From contig JAFKMU010000044.1 in assembly GCA_017305195.1 (NCBI GenBank), positions 62,001-126,000 of the forward strand: a stretch of 64,000 nucleotides of DNA, read 5' to 3'. Position 1 is the first letter of the stretch; every line of letters starts with the position of its first letter. Shown piece by piece: positions 49,077-57,730 of this stretch. The notes beneath the pieces were generated by a model that was not told the origin of the DNA, made no database searches, and worked only from the letters and a program-made list of their open reading frames with translations. The DNA comes from Verrucomicrobiota bacterium (lineage in GTDB: Bacteria; Verrucomicrobiota; Verrucomicrobiia; Chthoniobacterales; Terrimicrobiaceae). Position numbers and translations under genes: made by a program.

Positions 49077-50810
49077 ATGAAGAAGCCCCTCTCTTTTGTC
49101 CTGCTGCTCGCGCTCTCCGGAGCCTGCGTCTCAGCCGATGACGCCTTTGACCTGAAGGCGGCGCTGACAGCATTGCAGAGCAAGGGGGAAAAGTCCCTCA
49201 AAGCGCCTGCCGGGACGTATCGCCTGCCCGAGATGGGACTCGCTCTCAGTGGATTGAACGATGTCACGCTGGACCTGAGCGGCGTCACCCTCGTCGGTAC
49301 GTCCTTTGACCGACCGGCGCTGAACCTCGTGGATTGCCGCAACGTCACGATCAAGGGCCTCACCGTAGACTACGATCCGCTGCCTTTCACCCAGGGATCG
49401 GTGACTGCGGTAAATCGCGAGGCACGCACGGTGGAGTTTGCCGTGCATGAGGGTTACCCGTCCCTCACCAGTCCGTATCTGGTCACTCGCTTCCATCTCT
49501 TTGAGAAGGACGCGCATCGCTGGAAGAAAGATGCGCCCGACTACTATGTGTCAAAGACCGAACGCATCGACGATCGGCATGGGCGGTTCGTCTTCGGACC
49601 AGACTCCCCGGGACTGGATCGGATCGAAGTCGGCGACCGGGTCGCGCTGAATATCCGCGAAGCTCCGGCCATCTCGATCTCCTCGGGAACCAGCGGGACG
49701 GTGATGGAGGATTGCACGATCCACGCCAGCCCGGGGCTGGGAGTGATCATCCGGTTTGCGGAAGACTCAGGGACATATCGCCGGCTGAAAATCCTGCCAG
49801 GACCTCTTCCCGTCGGAGCGACAGAACCCCGCCTGCTCTCGACCTGCGCCGATGGCCTCAACGCCGCCTACACGCGGCGCGGACCTGTACTGGAGGAGTG
49901 CGAGTTTGCCTACATGGGGGACGATTCGCTCAATGTGCATGGCACGATCCTTCCGGTGCTGGAGGTATATGAGGATGGAAGCTTCCTCTCGGTGCGCCCG
50001 CAAAAGGGAGAGGTCTTTGACCTCGTGGTGAAGCCCGGTGACGATCTGCATTTCCTGCAAGCGCCGACTTATGCGATCACAGACCGCAGCAAGATCGCGT
50101 CCTTCGAGCAGGTCGCTGGCGATTCCGATCACTGGCGGGCCACGGCCCGGAAAATCTGGCCGACCTTTGCCAGCAAGGGCGAGATGACGTTCTTCCGCGT
50201 GCGACTTCAATCCCCGTCGGGAGAGGCGAAGCCCGGGATGTTCTTTGAGATCCCGGCGACGGCGGCGGGCGGGTACGTGGTGCGTGGTTGCTACTTTCAC
50301 GACCACCGTGCGCGTGGCCTGCGCCTGATGGGTGGCAACGGGCTGGTCGAGAAGAACCGCTTCGAGCGGATCAAGGGCGCCGCCATCAGCATCGGTCCGT
50401 CCTTCGCCTTCTGGCGCGAGGCAGGCTGGTGTAGCAACGTCACCATCCGGAAAAACGAAATCCGCAACGTGGGAGAAGGGACAAATCTCCGCTGGCCCGA
50501 CAGCTACACCGTGGGAGCCGTCTCCGTCATCGCCCGGGTGGACCCCACGCCCGGAGGCAGGATCGATTACTTCCCGGGCAACAAGGACATCGTCATCGAA
50601 GGCAATACCATCGACGGCTGCTCCGTGAGCGCCATCCAGATCTGCGCGGCGAAAGACACGGTGGTGAAAGACAATATCATCCGCAATGTCTGCCTCGCCC
50701 ATGCGACGGACGCAGGCCGGGACTACGGTCTCCTCTCGGGCCGCCCCATCGATGTGACCCAGGCGGAAGTCGAACTCGAAAACAACCAACTCCCTCCCAC
50801 CCAGCCATGA
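49077..50810 (+). CDS. Exported right-handed beta-helix protein, GH110-like
   Basis: Exported protein of 577 residues with signal peptide FVLLLALSGACVSA. The mature part is a right-handed parallel beta-helix, with repeated strands such as DVTLDLSGVTLVG, NVTIKGLTVDYDP, NVTIRKNEIRNV and DIVIEGNTIDGC. The segment STCADGLNAAYTRRGPVLEE followed by CEFAYMGDDSLNVHG matches the ADG and GDD motifs of the GH110 alpha-galactosidases, so an exo-acting glycosidase is the best guess, but substrate and activity are not proven. The stop overlaps the next start by four bases, coupling it to the second beta-helix protein. Confidence 0.78.
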   Translation: MKKPLSFVLLLALSGACVSADDAFDLKAALTALQSKGEKSLKAPAGTYRLPEMGLALSGLNDVTLDLSGVTLVGTSFDRPALNLVDCRNVTIKGLTVDYDPLPFTQGSVTAVNREARTVEFAVHEGYPSLTSPYLVTRFHLFEKDAHRWKKDAPDYYVSKTERIDDRHGRFVFGPDSPGLDRIEVGDRVALNIREAPAISISSGTSGTVMEDCTIHASPGLGVIIRFAEDSGTYRRLKILPGPLPVGATEPRLLSTCADGLNAAYTRRGPVLEECEFAYMGDDSLNVHGTILPVLEVYEDGSFLSVRPQKGEVFDLVVKPGDDLHFLQAPTYAITDRSKIASFEQVAGDSDHWRATARKIWPTFASKGEMTFFRVRLQSPSGEAKPGMFFEIPATAAGGYVVRGCYFHDHRARGLRLMGGNGLVEKNRFERIKGAAISIGPSFAFWREAGWCSNVTIRKNEIRNVGEGTNLRWPDSYTVGAVSVIARVDPTPGGRIDYFPGNKDIVIEGNTIDGCSVSAIQICAAKDTVVKDNIIRNVCLAHATDAGRDYGLLSGRPIDVTQAEVELENNQLPPTQP

Positions 50811-52402
50811 AACTCCTCCCACTCGCCATCGCTCTAGGATCTCTCGGCCTGCCAGCCAGCCTTCTCGCCATCGACACCGCCACGACGAAAGTCGTCAGCG
50901 GCAACCCGCCGCTGCAATCCAATGTCAGCCAGGGGGAATCCGGTGAGACCAAGGGCATGGGATGGCGCTGGACCGTCTCAGGCGGACGCCGCGACCTGGG
51001 GCAGATTTTTGAGGTGAAGAGCGCCTTCGAAGCTCGCGACCTGGCCCTCCGCGTGGAGGCGGGAGTCGACGCCCAAGAGTTTGAGCGCCCCTTCCGTCTC
51101 TCCTTTTTCGAGGTTCCCGAGGGCATCACCCCGCGCGGTGAACCCATGGCCGTCCTGGAGGGCACGGTGCCGCCCAAGGGACAGGCTCCGCGCAAGGGCT
51201 CGTGGGTGGTCATTTCCTTCGATCCCATCGCCTTCAAACCGGGGCGCTATGCGTTTCTGCTGGAGTTTCTCAACGAAGGAACCGATGGCCAGGCCATCAC
51301 GCTCGCGGTGGGCGACCCGGCTTCCTCGGTCTATCCGGGACTGCTGAGAACCCCGGAAGAAGGGTACAAAAAAGGCTTCCCGCTTTGCTTCATCCTCTCC
51401 TCCGGACAAAAAACGGCGGCAGCAGCTCCGGCTCCCGTCGAGCATCGCACGCTGGTGGTTGACCAAAAGGCCGGCCAGCCCTTTGCCTCCATCGCCGCCG
51501 CCGTGAAAGAAGCCCGGCCGGGCGACACGATCCAGATCGCCAAGGGCTCCGGACCATATCGCGAAGTGCTGCACATCAGCCAGTCGGGGCTTCCGGATGC
51601 GCCCATTATTTTTGACGGCAATGGCGAGGTGATCACGGGATTTGCACCCCTGGAAGGTTTTCGTGAAACAGACGGGCAGACGATGTGTGCGCTGCCCACA
51701 CCATTTCCCTGTGTGCTGACCTACCAGGGAGAACGGCTCGTGCAGGACGCCGCCACGGGCCAGTTCACCAAATGGGCCCGCCTGTCCGACGACGGCAAAT
51801 CCCTCATCCTGCTGCCCGAGACCAAATCCTCGGGCTGGGAAGTTTCGATGCGCGACTACGTCGTGCAGATCCTCAACGTCTCGCATCATGTTTATCGCAA
51901 CATCCGGGCCTCAGGATCGCTGAATGACGGATTCAACCTCCATGGCACAGGCACGGATCTCGTATTTGAAAACATCGAGGGCTTTCAAAATCTTGACGAG
52001 GGCTTCTCGGCTCATGACCAGATCGTCTGCCGGATCGACGGCGGACAGTTCTGGGAAAACGACAACGGCATCGGCAATGTCGCCCGCTCCTCGATGGAAG
52101 CCACCAATATCCGCTGCCATTCCAATCTCGGCTGGGGGCTGTGGCTGCGGGAATGCAGCGCCGATCTGAAAAACGTGCGCGCCTGGGACAATGGAGCGGC
52201 GCAGATCTGTTTCGACATCAACAGCCAGACGGCGTGTGCAGATGTGCAGTTCACCGACCCAAACCGGTCTTCCCGCCCTTGGATCAGTTACAAAGAAACA
52301 CGCCAGATGGCAACGCAGCCCGCCTATGTGAAGGTCGGGAGCGCCACCATCACGGGGGAAATACCGGCCTCCGTTTCCGCTGAACACATCACGTCGCGAT
52401 GA
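50807..52402 (+). CDS. Exported right-handed beta-helix protein
   Basis: Exported protein of 531 residues with signal peptide LPLAIALGSLGLPASLLA. Residues up to about 200 form a beta-sandwich-like N-terminal domain. The rest, from GQPFASIAAAVKEARPGDTI, is a right-handed beta-helix of the pectate-lyase type (HVYRNIRASGSLNDGFNLHG; ENIEGFQNLDEGFSAHDQIV). It may be a lyase or glycan-binding partner of the GH110-like protein; no catalytic triad can be named. The ATG overlaps the upstream stop, and its own stop overlaps the pseudopilin start, so the three genes form one translation-coupled set. Confidence 0.8.
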   Translation: MKLLPLAIALGSLGLPASLLAIDTATTKVVSGNPPLQSNVSQGESGETKGMGWRWTVSGGRRDLGQIFEVKSAFEARDLALRVEAGVDAQEFERPFRLSFFEVPEGITPRGEPMAVLEGTVPPKGQAPRKGSWVVISFDPIAFKPGRYAFLLEFLNEGTDGQAITLAVGDPASSVYPGLLRTPEEGYKKGFPLCFILSSGQKTAAAAPAPVEHRTLVVDQKAGQPFASIAAAVKEARPGDTIQIAKGSGPYREVLHISQSGLPDAPIIFDGNGEVITGFAPLEGFRETDGQTMCALPTPFPCVLTYQGERLVQDAATGQFTKWARLSDDGKSLILLPETKSSGWEVSMRDYVVQILNVSHHVYRNIRASGSLNDGFNLHGTGTDLVFENIEGFQNLDEGFSAHDQIVCRIDGGQFWENDNGIGNVARSSMEATNIRCHSNLGWGLWLRECSADLKNVRAWDNGAAQICFDINSQTACADVQFTDPNRSSRPWISYKETRQMATQPAYVKVGSATITGEIPASVSAEHITSR

Positions 52403-53055
52403 AGGCCCGTTTTCACAACCTGGCCCGGAGCAGAAGAGGCTTCACGATCATCGAGCTCCTGGTGACGATCTCCATCATCGGCGTGCTCGCGACGCTGATT
52501 CTCGGAGCGTCCAACGCCGCGCGCAAGCGGGCTGATACCGCCGTATGCCTTTCCAACCTGCGGCAGCAGGGCGCTGTCTTTGCGATCTATGCGGCGGAGA
52601 ATGACGGCAGCCTGCCTGCCGCCCTGGGCAACGTCGACCCCTACAACAGCGGCACCCTCGTGTCCTGGATGATGGTGGTTCAGTACTACGCGGATATGAA
52701 TTTTCCCAAGGACAGGCAGCGCAACATCCTGCTGTGCCCGAGCGCGGTGCAAACCTATCCCGGCAGGGTGGCCCGGCGCACCTACGCGATGAATGTCGCC
52801 GGAGGGGCAGGAAATACCCCCCAGAAGCTCGCCCGATTCACGAAGCCCTCCACGACCGCACTCGTGGTCGATGCCCGGGCGGTGGGCAACGCGGGGGACA
52901 GCAGTTCGACCTTCGGCCTCAGCGACATCAACACCACCCCGGAGTGGCGGCACCAGGGCGCGATCAACGTCCTTTTCGTCGACGGTCACTGCCAGACGCT
53001 GGCAGCCAGCGCCAAGGCGGACTTCCAGCGCCACGTCCAGAACTTCGTACCCTGA
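52399..53055 (+). CDS. Type II secretion pseudopilin-like protein with H-X9-DG motif
   Basis: Pseudopilin-like protein of 218 residues. The prepilin leader and helix are RRGFTIIELLVTISIIGVLA at residues 13-32, with cleavage expected after Gly15. The C-terminal motif is WRHQGAINVLFVDGHCQTLA (H-X9-DG), as in the protein encoded at 5050-5784. It is coupled to the beta-helix gene by an ATGA overlap and followed 29 bp later by the oxidoreductase gene. The repeated pairing of such proteins with exported proteins suggests a role in presenting or secreting them. Confidence 0.88.
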   Translation: MKARFHNLARSRRGFTIIELLVTISIIGVLATLILGASNAARKRADTAVCLSNLRQQGAVFAIYAAENDGSLPAALGNVDPYNSGTLVSWMMVVQYYADMNFPKDRQRNILLCPSAVQTYPGRVARRTYAMNVAGGAGNTPQKLARFTKPSTTALVVDARAVGNAGDSSSTFGLSDINTTPEWRHQGAINVLFVDGHCQTLAASAKADFQRHVQNFVP

Positions 53056-53084
53056 AAACACCTTTCACCAACGCCCAAGCATTC

Positions 53085-54527
53085 ATGAACACTCTCATCC
53101 AGCAACCCCGCTCCCCCGAACCAGTCACCACACCCGACCGCAACGCAAAGGCAACCCGGAAGTTTGCCTACGTGGGCACGGGCGGTCGGGTCAAAATGTT
53201 CCTTGATCCCGTGGCCGAGAGCTATCGCGGGGAGGCCGAGATCGTCGCGCTCTGCGACCTGAGCCTGACGAGGGCGCGATTTCACAACCGCCGCCTGCAG
53301 GAGAAGTTTGGCTACCACACGGTGCCGGTCTATCACTCCTCCGACTTTGGAAAGATGTTGCAGGAGACGGCTCCTGACGAAGTCGTCGTTTGCACGATCG
53401 ACCGCGAACACGACCGGTATATCATCGAGGCCCTGGAGGCTGGCTGCGATGTCGTAACGGAGAAGCCCATGACCATTGATGCTGAGCGTTGCCGCCGCAT
53501 CCTCGATGCCGTCGAGCGTACGGGACGCAAGGTGCGGGTGGCGTTCAATTACCGATGGGCGCCAGGAGCCACGAAGGTCAAGGAGATCCTCGCATCCGGG
53601 GTGATCGGTCGCATCCGGCAGGTCACGATGGAGTATTTCCTCAACACGAGCCATGGCGCGGATTACTTCCGGAGATGGCATGCGAACAAGTCGGACTCCG
53701 GCGGACTGCTCGTGCACAAATCCACCCACCACTTTGACCTGATCAACTGGTGGATCGACAGCATCCCGGAAAGCGTTTTTGCCCGGGGCGGGCTGTGTTT
53801 TTACGGCTACGACAATGCGGTGGCCCGCGGCGACTCCGCGCTCACCCGTTATCCTCGGTACTTCGGCCATGACACCAAGGGAGACCCCTTTGCCTACACC
53901 TACGGCGACTCCGGGGTGGAGGATGGTGCCTATGAGGAAGGCCTCTATCTGCAGGCTGAGGCAGAGACCGGCTACGTGCGGGATCAAAATGTCTTCCGCA
54001 AGGGGATCACGATCGAGGACGTGATGAATGTGATGGTGCGCTACCGCTCCGGAACCCTGCTCAACTACACGCTGAATGCCTTCAGCCCCCAGGAGGGCTA
54101 CCGGGTCACCTTCTCGGGCGACGGCGGTCGTATCGAGTACGAGGAAGACCACGGCGCTCACCTGCTCGATGCCGAGGGACGCCGCGTGCCGGTAAACGAG
54201 CACGCCCATGGCGGCCCGCACCAGCTGCGCGTCTTCCCGCACTTCCGGCCCTCATACAGCGTCCCGGTCTCGGCAGGTGCTGGCGGACACGGAGGCGGCG
54301 ACTGCCTGCTTCAGGAGCAGATCTTTGCCTCCCACCCGCCGGTCGATCCCTTTGGGCGCTCAGCCGGGCACCTTCAAGGCACGGCCTCGATCCTGGTCGG
54401 CATCGCAGCCAACCGCAGCATAGAGCAGGGTGGCGAGGTCATCATCCGTGACCTGGTCGACCTGACCCCATCCGCCCTGCGCCTTTCCGAGCTGGACACC
54501 GTGCTGAGCGAGACACCGGCAAGCTGA
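53085..54527 (+). CDS. Gfo/Idh/MocA family oxidoreductase
   Basis: NAD(P)-dependent sugar or sugar-derivative dehydrogenase family protein of 480 residues. The Rossmann fold begins FAYVGTGGRVKMF near residue 27 and the substrate-loop motif DVVTEKPMTID near residue 125 is typical (EKP). The second half has FNYRWAPGATKVKEIL and the C-terminal alpha/beta domain with long insertions. No signal peptide, so it is cytoplasmic. I chose the ATG at 53085; the long frame upstream is a shadow of the pseudopilin gene. As last gene of the LacI-controlled set it probably acts on the monosaccharide released by the exported enzymes; identity of the sugar is unknown. Confidence 0.88.
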   Translation: MNTLIQQPRSPEPVTTPDRNAKATRKFAYVGTGGRVKMFLDPVAESYRGEAEIVALCDLSLTRARFHNRRLQEKFGYHTVPVYHSSDFGKMLQETAPDEVVVCTIDREHDRYIIEALEAGCDVVTEKPMTIDAERCRRILDAVERTGRKVRVAFNYRWAPGATKVKEILASGVIGRIRQVTMEYFLNTSHGADYFRRWHANKSDSGGLLVHKSTHHFDLINWWIDSIPESVFARGGLCFYGYDNAVARGDSALTRYPRYFGHDTKGDPFAYTYGDSGVEDGAYEEGLYLQAEAETGYVRDQNVFRKGITIEDVMNVMVRYRSGTLLNYTLNAFSPQEGYRVTFSGDGGRIEYEEDHGAHLLDAEGRRVPVNEHAHGGPHQLRVFPHFRPSYSVPVSAGAGGHGGGDCLLQEQIFASHPPVDPFGRSAGHLQGTASILVGIAANRSIEQGGEVIIRDLVDLTPSALRLSELDTVLSETPAS

Positions 54528-54536
54528 GGAACAAAG

Positions 54537-54568
54537 AGGCTTCGCCCGGGAGGAAGGGACGGAGCTCT
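54537..54568. terminator. Bidirectional terminator-like hairpin after the oxidoreductase
   Basis: An imperfect stem with one bulged G and one mismatch joins GAGgCTTCGcCC (54537-54548) with GGaCGGAGCTC (54558-54568), then TTGAGTTTTC. Sequence and tail resemble the hairpin at 47027-47057. It sits between convergent genes (the oxidoreductase and the antitoxin-like gene). Confidence 0.55.
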
Positions 54569-54587
54569 TGAGTTTTCTGAGAGCTGG

Positions 54588-54803
54588 TCAGGTTCCGAAG
54601 GCCGGCTTGCCGCCGGAATCTCCGGCCAGCCACTGGTTCATCTGGTGTCGCAGATCGTTCTTCGACGTCAGCCGGCCAGCTTTTACGCCCTCCATCGCCG
54701 CGTCCAAACCGGCAAGAAACTCGATTTCCTCGATGATCATTCGGATCGTGACGTCCTCGGGAAGCTTCGCCACAAGCTCCAGCACCATTTCGCGATCAGT
54801 CAT
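54588..54803 (-). CDS. Antitoxin-like small protein
   Basis: Helical product of 71 residues from the ATG at 54803: MTDREMVLELVAKLPEDVTI, RMIIEEIEFLAGLDAAMEGV, then KAGRLTSKNDLRHQMNQWL. This resembles the small antitoxin-like proteins of the type ELVERLPDDVT with a terminal ARWL-like helix, often found next to RelE-type toxins. No toxin gene is adjacent on either strand, so its partner is missing or elsewhere. A longer in-frame start at 54860 exists but adds unlikely residues. Function is inferred from pattern only. Confidence 0.5.
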   Translation of the reverse strand: MTDREMVLELVAKLPEDVTIRMIIEEIEFLAGLDAAMEGVKAGRLTSKNDLRHQMNQWLAGDSGGKPAFGT

Positions 54804-54910
54804 GAAGTCGTGATAATAGCGAGCGCCAACCATGGCAACCTGAACGATTCCCCGGCGCAACGGTGCGGTTTCGCATTGCGCTCGGGGCTGTCTTTGGCAA
54901 GGCTCGGGGA

Positions 54911-56737
54911 GTGCTCGAACTCAGAGACGTTACCCTCTTCATAGAACAGGGCGGCGATGTGAAGCCGCTCCTCTCCGACATCAGCGCAAAGTACCCGCGA
55001 GGGCACTTTGGAGCGATCATCGGGCCCTCGGGCTGCGGCAAAAGCACGCTGCTCAAGGTCATCACGGGCGTGGCCCATGGCGAGGAGGAGGGCGAGGTGC
55101 ATTGGGATGGCCGCAATCTCATGCTGCACGATTTTGCGCCGTCCGAGATCGGGTTTGTGCCGCAGTTCAGCATCGCGCACGAGGAACTGACCGTGCGCGA
55201 ATGCGTGGCGTATGCGATGCGACTGCGCGTGCGCGGCATGCATGCCGACGCGCTGCGCGAGGCTGTCGACCGCATCCTGGATGAAGTCAATATGACGGAG
55301 TTCGCCGACCGCCTGGTGCAGGTCTTGTCGGGCGGGCAGAAACGCCGCCTGGCTTTGGCGATGGAGCTGACGAGCAAGCCTCCCATCCTGCTCTGCGACG
55401 AGGTGACGAGCGGGCTCGATCCGCAATCCGAGGACGAAATCGTGCGTCTGCTGCACGGTCTTTCCCGATCCGACGGACGCGTGGTGCTCTCGGTCACGCA
55501 CAGCCTGCGGCACCTGAGTTATTACGATTCCGTGCTCGTACTGTACAAGGGCGTGGTGGCCTACCAGGGGCCGCCGGAGTTTCTCTGTCATTACTTCCGC
55601 TGCGACGATCCGCATGAAGTGTTCTCCCGTCTGGAATTGCGCGAGGCAAAGGATTGGGGACAGTCGTGGAAAAAGCATCGCCAGGCCTTCATGGAGAGCG
55701 TGATGAAGGACGACTTCGACAAGGTCGAGTCGAAGGACAAGCCAGATACAGACGACGAACTACCCGCCGTGGCGGAGGTGGAAATACTGCCCGCGGGAAA
55801 GGCGGAGGAGACGCTGATGAAGACCGAGGCGGAGATCCAGCCCCAGCTCGACCTGCCGGATGACGAGCCCGAGGGCGTGCCGACGCCGGGCATTCTCAGC
55901 CAGGTGCTGACGCTGACGGAGCGCAGGTTCCGCATGTTTTCGCGAAACAAGGTGCAGATCCTGCTCCAGCTCGGGCTGATCCTGGGCTTCCCGGTGCTGG
56001 TGGCGATCTTTGCCTGGAACGGACTACCCGCGATCACGAACCAGAGCATGGGCATGGAGCAGAACATCGTGCAGCAGCTCCTGGAGGCAAGGGACTTCAT
56101 CGTGCAGGCGAGCAAGGTCGGCAGCCTCGTCTCGGGCATCGTGATGTTTGAGGTGATCCTGCTCACGCTGATGGGCGCAAACAACTCCGGGCGCGAGATC
56201 GCGGCAGAGCGGCTGATTTTTGAAAAGGAAAAGCTCTCCGGGCTCGATCCCCTCGCCTACATCCTGAGCAAGGGCATCTTCCTCGGCGTGCTGGTGGTGG
56301 CGCAGTCGGTGTGGATGGGCTTGTTTGTGAGCTTCGTGTGCAGCTTCCCCGGCGACCTGCTGACGCAGTTGCTCTTCCTCCTGCTGGTCAATGCAGCGAT
56401 GACATCGGTGTGTCTCGCCATTTCGGCCTGGATGGGCTCGGCCGAACAGGCCTCACTGGTGTCGATCTACCTCGTGGGCTTCCAGCTCCCGCTCTCCGGC
56501 GCGGTGCTGGCGCTGCCCACCTGGGTTGCGAGCCTTGCCCAGCCCTTCATCGCGGCGTACTGGAGCTGGTCGGGCATCCTGGAGACGCTGAAAGCCGAGC
56601 GGTATTATGAGATCGTGCAGATGGTGATCCAGACGAGCACGGCCCCGGCGGCTCTGTGTCTGTGGGTGCTTTTTTCGCATGTGGTGATCGGCATTTTCGT
56701 CGCATGGCTCGGGTGCCACCGGAGCCGGATGGCCTGA
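54911..56737 (+). CDS. ABC transporter, ATPase fused to permease (ABCG-like)
   Basis: Fused half-transporter of about 608 residues. The N-terminal ATPase has Walker A IGPSGCGKSTLLKVITG near residue 40, signature LSGGQKRRLALAMEL and Walker B ILLCDEVTSGLD, with switch SVTHSLRH. A charged linker (about residues 285-330, DDFDKVESKDKPDTDDELPA) leads to an ABC-2-like permease half of about six membrane segments (from ILLQLGLILGFPVLVAIFAW). The order ATPase then permease is that of eukaryotic ABCG half-transporters. Start codon is uncertain: GTG at 54911 (family residues begin VLELRDVTLFIE) or GTG at 54863. The substrate is unknown. Confidence 0.85.
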   Translation: MLELRDVTLFIEQGGDVKPLLSDISAKYPRGHFGAIIGPSGCGKSTLLKVITGVAHGEEEGEVHWDGRNLMLHDFAPSEIGFVPQFSIAHEELTVRECVAYAMRLRVRGMHADALREAVDRILDEVNMTEFADRLVQVLSGGQKRRLALAMELTSKPPILLCDEVTSGLDPQSEDEIVRLLHGLSRSDGRVVLSVTHSLRHLSYYDSVLVLYKGVVAYQGPPEFLCHYFRCDDPHEVFSRLELREAKDWGQSWKKHRQAFMESVMKDDFDKVESKDKPDTDDELPAVAEVEILPAGKAEETLMKTEAEIQPQLDLPDDEPEGVPTPGILSQVLTLTERRFRMFSRNKVQILLQLGLILGFPVLVAIFAWNGLPAITNQSMGMEQNIVQQLLEARDFIVQASKVGSLVSGIVMFEVILLTLMGANNSGREIAAERLIFEKEKLSGLDPLAYILSKGIFLGVLVVAQSVWMGLFVSFVCSFPGDLLTQLLFLLLVNAAMTSVCLAISAWMGSAEQASLVSIYLVGFQLPLSGAVLALPTWVASLAQPFIAAYWSWSGILETLKAERYYEIVQMVIQTSTAPAALCLWVLFSHVVIGIFVAWLGCHRSRMA

Positions 56738-56951
56738 TTTTCCGGCGAAAAGGCGTTGACAATCCCGTGGGTTTCTCCATGCTTTTGGGCGTTGTTTGAT
56801 GTGAGCCGTCGGTCGTCGACGCTCCGCTCATCGAACCCCACTGCACGCAAAGTAAGCATCGTTTTTTCAGTGATTTGTCCGCTTGTGGCGCGCTCTCTCC
56901 CAAGACGCACTCCCAAGACGAATATCCTTCGCTGACCCAAGATAAGAAAAT

Positions 56952-57707
56952 ATGGCCGGCCACAGTAAATGGTCGAAAGTCAAACGCCTCAAAGGCGCTC
57001 TCGACGTAAAGAGGGGCAAGCTTTTCTCCAAGCTGTCCAAGGAAATCGTCGTCGCAGCCAAGCTTGGCGGAGGGAATCCTTCGCTCAACCCCCGGCTGCG
57101 CGCCGCGGTGATGGCTGCCCGCGCCCAAAGCATGCCGAATGACAACATCGACCGGGCCATCAAAAAGGGCTCGGGCGAGCTGGAGTCGTCGCAGATGGAG
57201 GAGATTGTGTACGAGGGGTATGCGCCGGGCGGAGTGGCATTGGTGATCGAGGCCGCAACTGATAACAAGAACCGCACGGCAGCCGACCTGCGATTGATCT
57301 TCAGCAAGAACCACGGCAATCTCGGCGGACCAGGCAGCGTTTCCTTCATGTTTCATCGCAAGGGACAGATCACGGTGCCTCTAGCCGCCGCGGAGGAGGA
57401 CCGGCTCCTGGAGATCATCCTGGAGGCGGGAGCAGAAGAACTCACCAGCGACGACGAACACCATATCATTACAACTCCACCCGACCAGCTCTACGCGGTC
57501 GCCGAGACTCTCAAGAAAGCCGGGGTGGAACCCGACTCCCAGAAACTGACCTACATTGCAGAGAACCATGTCGCAGTGGCAGACCCGCAGACAGCCAGCC
57601 AAGTGCTGAAGCTGTATGACGCGCTCGATGATTGCGACGACGTGCTCAACGTGCACGCGAACTTTGACATCTCCGACGAGATCCTCGCCTCTCTGCAGGA
57701 TAACTAA
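56952..57707 (+). CDS. YebC/PmpR family DNA-binding regulator
   Basis: Conserved cytoplasmic regulator family of 251 residues, also reported to help ribosomes past proline runs in some bacteria. Family start is MAGHSKWSKVKRLKGALDVK, then NPSLNPRLRAAVMAARAQSM and IDRAIKKGSGELESSQMEE. The middle has YEGYAPGGVALVIEAATDN and FSKNHGNLGGPGSVSFMF. The start is fixed by this conserved N-terminus. It is preceded by 214 bp of non-coding sequence containing TTGACA at 56756 without a convincing -10 box, and followed 23 bp later by rho. Confidence 0.95.
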   Translation: MAGHSKWSKVKRLKGALDVKRGKLFSKLSKEIVVAAKLGGGNPSLNPRLRAAVMAARAQSMPNDNIDRAIKKGSGELESSQMEEIVYEGYAPGGVALVIEAATDNKNRTAADLRLIFSKNHGNLGGPGSVSFMFHRKGQITVPLAAAEEDRLLEIILEAGAEELTSDDEHHIITTPPDQLYAVAETLKKAGVEPDSQKLTYIAENHVAVADPQTASQVLKLYDALDDCDDVLNVHANFDISDEILASLQDN

Positions 57708-57730
57708 CATTTATTAGCATAGTGACTTTT

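Noticed and set aside
56756..56784. Promoter TTGACA with 17-nt spacer before yebC
   Set aside because: The -10 position reads ATGCTT, too far from consensus to list as a feature.
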